NCBI GenBank assembly: GCA_029204225.1
Contig: CM055106.1
Span: 12,559,215-12,623,214, forward strand
Length of the DNA stretch: 64,000 nucleotides
Source: Diphasiastrum complanatum
Taxonomy: Eukaryota; Streptophyta; Lycopodiopsida; Lycopodiales; Lycopodiaceae
Direction: 5' to 3'
Shown: positions 9,006-18,658 of the stretch, piece by piece
Layout of the letters: the number at the start of each line of letters is the position of its first letter
Position numbering within the stretch: position 1 is the first letter of the stretch
Position numbers and translations under genes: made by a program
The notes under the pieces: model-generated
What the model saw: the letters and a program-made list of their open reading frames with translations, nothing else
Database searches by the model: none
What the model was told of the DNA's origin: nothing

Positions 9006-10211
9006 TTAGGGCCCTTTTTGGACTCAAAAAGTCTCGCATTAGGGCCCTTTTTGGACTCAAAAAGGGCCTTTTCACTAATTATAATTAGTGTTAATGACGA
9101 CATGTGTACCAATAAAAGAGTGACAATCGAGACAGAATGGTCCATATGACATGGCACATCCAATGGCCTAGATGAAATCCCAAAATCTAGCTCATCCACT
9201 AACCACACTTTAACTATACTCCCCTAGCCCCTTATTGATGACAATGTCACACTCAAAAGCAAGGAACAGATTCAAATTTTGAATTTGTGAAGGGCTGAAA
9301 TTTTTTTTGCACTTCATCCGTATTTTTTTAAGTCTTGTTTTGGAGAGAAAAGACGTTGCAAATTTTTTTACACTTCATATTGAGATTTAGATTCAAAAAA
9401 TGGTACAAGGGGGGTCCCCCCCTTGTACCATTAAAAACAAAATTAAAAAATAAAATGTAACGGGGGGTTTACATCCCCCCCTCCTCTCCACGCTCCCCGG
9501 CACGGCCGTCGTGCAGAACACCTCCTTGTTCACTCATTCCCCCGGGCTGCTGGCCCAGCTCGCTACCCATCTCTTTGGTTTGCGCCGCTGGCTCGGGTCG
9601 CTGCCCATCTCCCTGAAGGGCCCACGCGGTCTCCCGGGCAACAGCGCCGAGCGCGCTGGCGCGTGGGCCCTTCAGGGAGATGGGCAGCGATCCGGGCCAG
9701 CGGCCCGTGGGGATTGTGCGAGCAGGCATGGAAGGGAGTCTATGAGCAGGGAGTCTACGAGGAGCAGGACGGTGGCGTACAGTTTGGAGCCGGGGGGGGG
9801 GGTGTGGCGGGATTGGTGATGTAACCCATACATTTCAAATTTATTTTTTAATGGTACAAGGGGGGTCCCCCCCCTTGTACCACTTTTTAAATATATACTT
9901 CAAGATGAAATGCAAAAAAATTTGCAACCTAGTTTCTCTCCAAAACAAGCCTAAAAAAATTACGAATGAAGAGTTAAAAAAATTTCAACCCTTCACAAAT
10001 TCAAAAATAAATAAATCTTTTTACAAGCATTAAATTTTAATCTTTCTTTATTTAATATACTAGGTTCAAATGCAACCTATGTGACTAGGTTTTAACTCAA
10101 GCTAAACCCAAGGTAAATTGCCACATAGGACTATTAACAAGTTAATTAATCCAGATTAGGAAACTTGTTTAGACAAGGAAGAGGCCCTTTTGAGTTCAAA
10201 AAGGGCCCTAA
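9006..10211. mobile_element. Non-autonomous TIR element inserted in the gypsy LTR
   Basis: The insert has 20-bp terminal inverted repeats, TTAGGGCCCTTTTTGGACTC at the left and, on the opposite strand at the right, the same sequence with one mismatch. The left terminus is duplicated in tandem (9004-9036 and 9037-9069). Uninterrupted LTR copies show the target site; about nine target bases are missing here and no clear target duplication is seen. No transposase is encoded. Inside is a second, nested foldback structure. The TIR family could not be assigned. Confidence 0.8.
9277..10006. repeat. Foldback structure with GC-rich palindromic core
   Basis: Two arms of about 160 bp (9277-9436 and 9848-10006) are inverted copies. 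Each ends in a short palindrome, TGGTACAAGGGGGG followed by CCCCCCCTTGTACC. The 410 bp between them are strikingly GC-rich against an AT-rich background. They contain another hairpin with arms 9582-9628 and 9660-9706 around a 31-bp loop. ORFs on both strands here are consequences of GC content and palindromy, with no recognisable product. Confidence 0.88.
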
Positions 10212-10981
10212 TGATTATCGAGAGAGACGAGTTTATGCTTATGTAAGAGATTGAAGAAGTGAATAGAGTTCTGTGAGTTATTCTCTCTTATCTCTACTCT
10301 CTGCACTACTGAGTGTGAGTGATCTTGAGTCTGCTAACAATCTCTAACGCATTTCATGAATTTCTCTCTGATCAGACATATGCTCTAATGCATTATAGTC
10401 GGTTGCTGTGTTTTTGTAAAGCATGCTCTAAATAACTGTCTTTAAACCATCTTATTCATCTGTCGCAAATACTTTCTTTTCGGCCCTCGAATAACGACTA
10501 TCTTTGGTACAGTCTAGCACAATCATTGAATAAAGTTGTATGTATACATATGAGATGACAGTCCCTGTCTGAAGAATTAAGTCTCTAATCTATCTAGAAA
10601 TGAATAGTTCGCGAATGCGATCAATTAATTGTCTACACAATCGTGAATAGATCGAACAATTCTAGATTCTCTATTGACTCCTTAATCAGCCAGAGTGTAG
10701 TACCGCTGTACTACTCTAATAACATCTCATCTGTAGAACGCGCTTCATCCAATTCGATAGAGGCCAGATTGTTGTTCTGAATTTATTAACATTACCCATC
10801 CCAAACACAAGTAATACTGGTTACTTTTTAATGTATGTCGACAACCAGAATAACACTCGCAACCACTTGCCATAATTGTACCAAAAACATAACTTTCTAA
10901 CATTGTCCTCTGTGGGAACGACATTATTTACTATAAAGTCTATATTAACCATGTTGGTATAGTACTACATATACCAACTTT

Positions 10982-10999
10982 TGGCGCCGTTGTCAGGGA
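10982..10999 (+). other. Primer binding site, tRNA-Asp-like (gypsy 1)
   Basis: TGGCGCCGTTGTCAGGGA, close to the TGGCGCCGTTGCCGGGGA used by plant Athila/Tat elements and thought to pair with tRNA-Asp. It is 12 nt from the LTR end at 10969, and gag starts 53 bp later. Confidence 0.87.
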
Positions 11000-11051
11000 T
11001 AGTTTAGGAAAGTTATAAGAAATCTGACAAATCCATTTCCATCTCTAGTGT

Positions 11052-12202
11052 ATGTCAGATAGAGAATCCAGATTAGAACGATATCGTAAGCTTAGAGAGG
11101 AATTTTTACGAAGACAAAGTGAGAATACTAGTCAAAGAAATCTAGACGAAATCACTGCCCAGTTACTTGAACTCCTAATTAGCTTCGGTATGGAGGGTCC
11201 TGCTGCACGTAACACTTCTATCTCCAAAATTAAATATGATTATTTTAAAGGGACTTCTTCCAGTGATGCAGATAGCTATGTCTCACAATTCGAGTCAATC
11301 GTTAATGCGAATAACGAGGGAACTAACGTAGACAAACTACAAATTTTCCCTGGTCTGCTAAGAAAGCAGACGCGCATATGGTACAGTCAACTTGAACCAA
11401 GCCATGTAGGACCTGGTACTTGGTGAAAGATGCGTTTCTGAACCAGTTCAGAGAGATTGGTTACAAATCTAGAATTCTTGGACGTCTGAACAATGTTCAG
11501 AAGAAGAGTAAAGAATCCCTTCGCAAATATACACGTAAGGTTAAAAATCTCATAGGAAAACTAACCGGTGTATATCCCGTAGATATGCAGATCGAATGGT
11601 TTGGATTACCACCAAAGATTGATCGATATTGCAGACAAGGGGACATGACCTCCTTAGCAGCAGTAATAGCTAGTGCCGAAAATTTTGAGACCTCGAAACT
11701 AGCACGAAAGGTACGATCAACGAAGAAATCTCGAAAGTCGAAGACTGATTCTAGTGATAGTGCTGAAGATTTTGATTCTGATTCAAGTACCAGTTCTTCA
11801 AGCTCAGAATCTGAAAGCATCGATTCATCAGAATCAGAAGCTGACAAAGGAGAGAGAAAGAATAAACGACGAATTAAACGAAACGATGACACGAAAGTTG
11901 TCGAGGATAAGTCGTCAACTTCTAAAGTTGAAAAGCTTTGGAAGAGTAATATGGCTGACCTTAATAAAAAGTTTAATGACTTGAAAGTGCAGATCTCTGA
12001 AGTTGCAAATAAAAGAACAAAAGCGTCTTCTTCCAACTCAGGAATGTGGTGTACGAAATGTGAAACTTCTGGACACACTAAGGAAGACTGCACTACTGTG
12101 AATGTCAAATACATTGAAGATCTTGCCCAGGGGGTACTTTTTATTTTTCAAAATGATGCGACTACTAACTATGTACAGGGTACTGCAGCATTAGCCCAGT
12201 AG
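11052..12202 (+). pseudogene. Gypsy gag (capsid and first zinc knuckle)
   Basis: The ATG at 11052 opens an N-terminal basic helix, then a capsid-type retrotransposon Gag region (IKYDYFKGTSSSDADSYVSQ, LLRKQTRIWYSQL). One frameshift near 11420 moves to the frame with FLNQFREIGY and SKESLRKYTRKVKNLIGKL. A Ser/Glu-rich stretch follows at about 11740-11860. The first CCHC knuckle, CTKCETSGHTKEDC, is at about 12050-12092. The frame reaches a TAG at 12200-12202 and then continues open in the same frame into the next segment. Gag forms the cytoplasmic particle that holds the RNA. Confidence 0.9.
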
Positions 12203-14092
12203 GACAGACCCAAGTTCGCACCAAGAAGGCATAATTCTCCTGAATTTTTTGGACCAGCGAAGTCTCAAACTGCAACTAAACCAGTTTCGGACAACTGCTA
12301 CAGTTGTGGAGAGCCGGGACATTTTTCTCCTGACTGTCCTCAACCGCGGAAGCCGATTGGTTATGTACCATTATGTTCGAATTGCAGAGAGCCTAGCCAC
12401 AAGTATCCTGATTGCCCTCAGCCGCAGAAGCCGCGACCCAAATATCAGTATGTAGCAACACCAGCTACTGCAGACACGAAAGCGAAAGCTGTGACTGATG
12501 CTCTTGTGCAGAGAATTGTCGTTATTGAAGGAAAACTGGCAAAGACAAAAGATCAGTCCTGGCCAAGTGACGTGGAGAAATTATTCAAAGTCACAGCGAG
12601 AAGCAAAAGCTCCTCGAAACCTGATCAGAAATCTTCGACGAAGCACAGAAAATCCTCGAAGAATAAATCCTCTAGCAAAACAACGAACAAATCTACGACT
12701 AAGGAATGTCTCAAAGATGACCCTGACTATGACCGCAATGCTGTGAAGTTATCTGCAAAAGATATCTCAACAGAAGCAAAGAAAATCATCAACTCTGAAC
12801 TTCAGACAGCTGCTACAGAAAAGGTGGTCACTTTCGAGGAAGAGGACGAAGAAATCGCGAAGATGAAATTGTCTAGTGCTATTATCGATAAACCAGCCTC
12901 AAAATCAATGACGAAAGAATATGACATCGTGATTGATATTGGATCCCTTCGTCCGAACATTACTTTTGAACAGCTGTTGGCAGATAACACTTATTACAGA
13001 AAGCAACTGAAAGGTCTTTCTATGTCCAAAAAGAAGGAAGAAATTTCTCTGCCAGATGCTGGTGTTTTGTCTATCGATTTAGGTGATCTCGGTGCACCTG
13101 AGATTGATATTACCATTATGGGATGCCTAATCAAAAAAGTACCAATTGACTCTGGTTCCAGTGTAAATATAATAACAGAAGACACAACTCATGCTCTGGG
13201 GCTGACTGACATTCAATCGACACAGCGAAACATCAAGTTAGCTGATTTGACACAACGAAAACATGTTGGAAAACTGAAGGATGTCATTGTCTACATTCAA
13301 GCCAAGCCATTCACAATGAATTTCATTGTTATCAAACCACTCGGTTTGTCATCCTATTCTATGCTAATTGGACGACCTTGGCTTTATCAATTAAATGCAA
13401 GTCTACATTGGAAATCCAGAGAGCTGAGATTTCAGACTGGTGAGACCAATAACCGAGGTAAGCCAGCAGAACAAATCATAAACTGGACTCGTGACAATTA
13501 TGAAGGTGAAACTTCTTTGTCCGACACCAGATTTACATCGGAAGAATCTTCGTATGCCTTGAATATTTTTTTCAATGGATCTAATATTGAAGTGCAGTAC
13601 TTTGAATGTTATGAGAATGCTGATGACGAAGAATTCTTCGATGCCTGCGATGCTGAAGCAGATGTTTCGTATGAAGAAATTAACGTTGCAAACATGAACT
13701 CGAAAGAGTCTAACGATTTGAGTGACAAATTTGAACACAAATTTGGTAACAAGAACCAGGTTGACGACAAGAAAACATCTGTGGAGTCAACCATGCATGA
13801 AATTCATGGCCATACAAAGGCCAGTATGACAGAAGGTATCATTTTACCAGATTCTACTGAACTGATTGAACTTGCACCTGGCAGATTTGTGCATGTTTCG
13901 AAGTCACTTGGAGAATCGGAGTTAGTGGAATTCATTGAACTATTATTGAAGGAGTATCAAGACGTTTTTGTCTGGTCGCTCGACGATTTGAAGGGTATAT
14001 CTGCAGAATTCAGAGAGAACTGAATTGATCTTAAGGAAGATGTTGTACCTATTCGACAGAGATAGTATCGTCTCAATCCTAAGTACTCTCTC
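12203..14092 (+). pseudogene. Gypsy nucleocapsid knuckles, linker and aspartic protease
   Basis: In the same frame as gag, two more knuckles appear, CYSCGEPGHFSPDC and CSNCREPSHKYPDC (about 12290-12420). A long Lys/Ser-rich linker (12560-12720) follows, then an acidic patch. The protease signature PIDSGSSVNIITE has its D-S-G codons at 13148-13156, followed by a flap region and the ML(I)GRPWLY motif near 13360-13385. A tether to RT (SLDDLKGISAEF) ends at a TGA at 14021, with another stop at about 14065; copy 2 has sense codons at both. Retropepsins cleave Gag-Pol as dimers. Confidence 0.9.
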
Positions 14093-15310
14093 ATGGTTAA
14101 GGACGAACTTAACAAGCACCTTAAGGCAGGTATAATCTATCTCGTCATAAGTAGTGAATGGGTTTCACCCATTGTTGTCGTCCCAAAGAAAAAGACTGGC
14201 AAAATACGAATATGCCAGGATTTTCGCAAACTCAATGCTGCCACAAGGACGGACCATCATCCTCTGCCTTGCACTAATTCCATCCTAGATCAGGTTGCTG
14301 GTCAAGAGCATTACAGTTTCTGTGACGGCTTTTCTGGATATAATCAGGTTGGAGTGCGAAAAGATGATCGTTCAACGACCACATTCACTACCGATTGGGG
14401 CACTTATGCCTACAACAAAATGCCATTTGGTCTTTGTAATGCTCCAGTGACTTTTCAACAAATTATGATGTTAATTTTTGCTGCATTCTTGAGAACTTTT
14501 CTCGAAATATTTAGATTTTTGTGTATACAGTAATATAAAAACACACTTGCAGAAGCTGAAATTAACATTGCAACGGTGTCGAGGTACTTGTTTATCTCTT
14601 CATCTAGAGAAATATTGTTTTGGTATGAAAGAAGGAATATTGCTCGGACATAGAATATCTAACAGAGGAATAGAAGTCGACAAAGATAAAGTCGAGCTTA
14701 CAAAGAATCTCTAGATACCACCAAATTTATGTGAACTAAGAGCTTTCTTAGGACACGTTGGCTATTACAGGAGATTTATTCAAAATCATGCTTCTATTGT
14801 TGCCTCTCTTACACATCTACTGAAGAAACAAGTAGAATACTTGTGGACGAATGAACAGCAGAAAGCATTCGAAGATCTTAAGCAAAGGTTGATTAGTGCT
14901 CCTATTTTGAGACCACCCAACTGGGTTATTTAATTTCACAGTTATGTGGATGTTTTTGCATTTTCTATTGTCGTCTGTCTAAGCTCGAAGGACGACCAGA
15001 AGAAGGATCATCCCATCTACTATGCGAGTCGACAGCTCAATGCATCAGAGAAGAATTATTCGGCTACAGAAAGGGAAGCACTTGGCATGATTTTCACTAT
15101 TAAAAATTTCGACATTATTTGCTGGGATATGCATTTATTTTTCATGTGGATCATTATGCTCTTAAGTATCTTGTATATAAACTAGATCTATTAGGACGAA
15201 TTGCTCGATGGGTTCTACTTCTGCAAGAATTGACTTATCAAGTAGAGCTTCATCAAGAAAAATAACATACGAATGCTGATTATCTATCCGACTCAGCACC
15301 GAAAAAGTTG
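14093..15310 (+). pseudogene. Gypsy reverse transcriptase and RNase H
   Basis: RT blocks are clear: VVVPKKKTGKIRICQDFRKL, FCDGFSGYNQ and YNKMPFGLCNAPVTFQQ. Compared with copy 2, five bases are missing near 14508-14514, which shifts frame and removes the first Asp of the catalytic F-I-D-D box, so this RT is inactive. LGHVGYYRRFIQ (thumb/connection) and HPIYYASRQLN with YSATEREALGMIF (RNase H, second catalytic region) follow at 14750-15100 with stops. Homology continues to NADYLS near 15270 and is cut by the solo LTR at 15316. Confidence 0.9.
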
Positions 15311-15315
15311 AAGAC

Positions 15316-16569
15316 TGTCGCGCTATACCAGCAGGGTTAATATAGATTTTGTAGTGAAAAGTATCGTTCCCATAGAGGACAGCGTTAGAAAGTTATGTTT
15401 TTGGGGTAATTATGGCAGGTGGTTTCGAATGTTATTTTGGTTGTCGACAGACATTAAAAAGTAACCAGTATTACTTATATTTGGAATGGATAATGTTAAT
15501 GAATTCAGGACAACAATCTGGCCTCTATCGAACTGAAGGAAGCGCATTCTACAAATGAAATGTTATCAGAGTAGTACAGTAGACTAACTCTGGCTGACTA
15601 AGGTGTCAACAGAGAATTGTTCGATGTAATCATGACTGCGCAGACAATTTAACTAATCGAGTTCGGGAACTATTCGTTCCTAGACAATAGTCCTCAACAA
15701 CTAAAGTCCAACTTAATGGTTAAAGAGTACGAATGGTTTTTGAGCACGTTAGAAACTTATGTCAATGCCAATCAGGAAAACAGATCAGAGACTCAATTCT
15801 TCAGACAGGGATTGTCATCTCATTTGTATACATACTACTTAATTCAATGATCGTGCTAGACTGCACAAAGATAGTTGTTATTCGAGTGTCAAAAAGAAAG
15901 TATTCGCGACAGATGAATAAGATGACTTTAAGACAGTTCTTTAGAGCATGCTTTACGAAAACACAGCAAACGACTGTAATACACTAGAGCATCTGTCTAA
16001 TTAGAGAGTAATTCATGAAATGCGTTAGAAATTGTTAGCATACTCAAGATCACTCACACTCAGCAGTGCGGAGAACAGAGATAAGGGAGAATAACTCACA
16101 GAACTCTATTCACTTCTTCAATCTCTTACATAAGCATAAACTCTTCTCTCTCGATGATCAAGACTGAAGTGTGAGATCAATATATGTTCTACGGAGCGAA
16201 CAAACACACCTCTTAAACAATAGGTGTGTTGCTCCCGCGAAAGGGTCTAGTTAAGATTTAAACTGAAAATACGTTCAACTATACCATAAGAGGTATACTT
16301 AACTATGAGTTAAAGTTACTCTAGTTTATCATGTCTTTTTGTATCTAGTCGTTTCGTATGGACAACCTAGTAAAGGTTGTCCAAGACAATGTCTTTTCCT
16401 TTAAAAGGTCTTGCCCTTAATTACAAGGCAAGTACCTAGGAGATATATTCTCGAAAAATGACTTAGGCCTCTTCATGATTTATACTTAACCAACTCATAT
16501 CTTCGTTTTCAAGTATATTATGCCATATTTATGTTGATATTCAATTTTTGAGATTTGCGTGGCATCACA
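15316..16569 (-). repeat. Inverted solo LTR of the same gypsy family inside pol
   Basis: TGTCGCGCTATACC...GCATCACA, 1254 bp, aligns along its length with the reverse complement of the 5' LTR and with the LTR at 31345-32601. It separates RNase H from integrase. The uninterrupted sequence of copy 2 runs straight across this point. Flanks AAGAC (15311-15315) and AATAT (16570-16574) look like a 5-bp target duplication that has since acquired two substitutions. No internal region accompanies it, hence solo LTR. Confidence 0.92.
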
Positions 16570-16574
16570 AATAT

Positions 16575-17836
16575 CCCATCAATGATGATTTTTTAGACAA
16601 ACATTTATTTGAGATTTCATCTACAAATTCGCTATATTCTGATATTATTACTTATCCGGATGGTTACGATTTGGAGCAAAAGACAGTTTTTCAATATAAT
16701 ATAGCACCTTATACAATTATTAACAATGTTCTGTAAAAGCTTGGTGTTGACCATCAAGTACGAAGATGTCTCGAAACTGAAGACATTAAAAAGGTCGTTA
16801 AAGCCTTACACTCAGAAGATGTTGGTGGACATTTTGCTTTGAAGAATACAGTTAATAAGATATTGACTGCCAAGTATTGGTGGCCAACAATGTTCAAGGG
16901 TGTATCAAATTTTATTCGTTCATGTGATTCATGCCAAAGATCTGGTAAGCCTACAAAAGCAATGAATTGGCCGTTGACACCAATCCTGCCTCTTGCACCA
17001 TTCGAGAAGTGGGGGATTGACTTTGTCGGTCCAATCAAACCTGTTACCCAACATATGAAATGTCATTATATTCTAGTTGCCACAGATTATGCTACCAAGA
17101 ACGTTGAAGCAGAGGCGATGAAACGAAACGATGCGAAAACTGTCGCAATGTTCTTATTCAAAAGTATAATCACAAGATATGGTTGTCCACTCGAACTAGT
17201 AAGTGACCAAGGAACACATCTTCTAAATGATACGATACGGTTGCTGACAACCTCTTTCCTGATCAAACACAGAAAAACTACACCGTATAATCCAAAAGCA
17301 AATGGGTTGACAGAAAGAGCTAATGGAATCTTATGTAAGATCCTGACTAAAATTACTATTGCACATGCAACGGATTGGGATCAGAAACTACCATCAGTTC
17401 TCTAGGCTTATCGCAACACAGAGAAACTTACGACAAAACAGACACCATATTTTCTTACATATGGTATGCATCCTATCTTGCCAATTGAATTCGAGGTGAA
17501 AACCTTTCGTATTCAAGCTCAACGAACAGATGCAGAATTAATAAACGAAAGGTTGACTAATATTGAAGAACTAGCTGAAGCTTGAGAGACTTCACAAAAA
17601 CTAACGGAGGAAAATATGACAGTCATATAAAAAAATATGATCTTAACGCTGATGATTATGCGCTGATATATGACAGTCGCCATCAAAAGTTCCTTGGAAA
17701 ACTCCATATGAAATGGCTTGGACCGTATAAAGTCATAGAGGTGTTTGACAATGGTTATGTGCAACTTCAATCACTTGAAGGTGAACTAGTACCGACACGT
17801 ATTAACGGGTCCAGACTGAAGAAATATTACCTTTGA
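16575..17836 (+). pseudogene. Gypsy integrase
   Basis: An HHCC finger is visible: H in LHSEDVGGHFA, then CDSCQRSGKP at 16920-16945. The catalytic core follows with WGIDFVGPI (first Asp, about 17015), LVSDQGTHLLND (second Asp, about 17205) and NGLTERANGIL (Glu, about 17310). After a stop at 17403 and further frame changes, the C-terminal domain ends in KWLGPYKVIEVFDNG (GPY motif, 17710-17760) and RLKKYYL. Integrase pastes the cDNA into chromosomal DNA. No chromodomain is evident after the GPY region, in line with the Tat/Athila branch. Confidence 0.92.
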
Positions 17837-18658
17837 CCAGAATTTTTTTTATTCTTATTATTTTCTAGTATTTTTCTGAAAATAATCGCAAATTTTCTTT
17901 TATCTTGTTTAAATTTTTTCGCGACATTTCTTTTATTTTTTTCTTTCTAGAAATTTTCTAGAAATTTTTGAGAATTTTTCTTGACTTCTCTCAATCTTTC
18001 AATATCATTTTAGAAGTATTTTTGAGAACTTTTCGAAAAAAATTTCGCAACACTAAAATTATTAATCAAATTTTCGTAAATTGTTTTTGAGAATTTTTCT
18101 AGAATTTTTCTAGCATTATCTCCAGTTTTTCGAGAAATTTTCAGTATGTTGCTAAAATTTTCGAGAAATTTTCGTGAGTTTCTGTAACATTTTTTAAGAT
18201 CCTTCGAGAAAGTTTCACAAAACTTTCTAAAATCTTTCTAGCATATTTTCAGAAATCTTTTGAGAATCTCTCGACCTACTTTTTGTATCCCTCCATTAAA
18301 GATGATGGCCACGTGATCATCATTATTCACACGTGTGTACGCTCACGGATATTGTTTCTTCTTAATTTATTTTTTCTTTTCACAAACGGTCTTCCTTCAT
18401 TAAAGATCGATCTGGCAAATTATAGTTTCAAACACTGAGCCATGCACGTCCTCTATAAATGGAAGTGACAGATGTCAAGTCACCATGCCACATCATCATC
18501 CCTTCCATATCGCTAATGCTTATCAGAGTTATTTTTCATTTTTCTTTTTTACACTTTCTACCTGTGAAGTTTATGCTTTCCTGCGCTCACTCTTTGCGAT
18601 CAAAGCACTCTTTTGCGAACTATTGTGATCTACGAGGCTATCGTTAAACATTCGAACA
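17837..18658 (+). other. Non-coding spacer between integrase and accessory ORF
   Basis: AT-rich and repetitive: short motifs such as TTTTCGAGAAATTTTC and GAGAATTTTTC recur many times between 17850 and 18270 in both orientations. From about 18290 the sequence becomes less simple and shows a short block with ACGTG (18310) and a plus-strand TATAAATGG at about 18454. This could be a separate promoter for the accessory ORF. In copy 2 most of the simple region is missing (integrase is about 270 bp from the ORF start), but the TATTTATGGAGG-containing block is retained. Confidence 0.55.

Larger units (their letters stand above)
8607..10969 (+). repeat. 5' LTR of gypsy 1 (with internal insertion)
   Basis: Begins TGTGATGCCACG and ends GTATAGTACTACA. 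The same ends are seen in the solo LTR (15316-16569, inverted) and the LTR of gypsy 2 (31345-32601, inverted). Those copies are 1254 and 1257 bp; this one is 2363 bp because 1206 bp (9006-10211) are inserted, and it has also lost roughly 100 bp. A conserved segment with AAGGTCTTGCCC-like and TAGTCGTTTCGTA-like blocks lies at 8740-8840. The LTR supplies promoter and polyadenylation signals to the element. Confidence 0.92.

Noticed and set aside
9469-9819. Overlapping frames on both strands in the GC-rich foldback core
   Set aside because: The two peptides are near copies of each other because the DNA is palindromic; no domain is recognisable.
11497-12114. Minus-strand frame of 205 codons opposite gypsy gag
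   Set aside because: It is the antisense shadow of the gag frame, whose zinc knuckle and capsid motifs on the plus strand are clear; the antisense peptide is Ser/Phe/Leu-rich without motifs.
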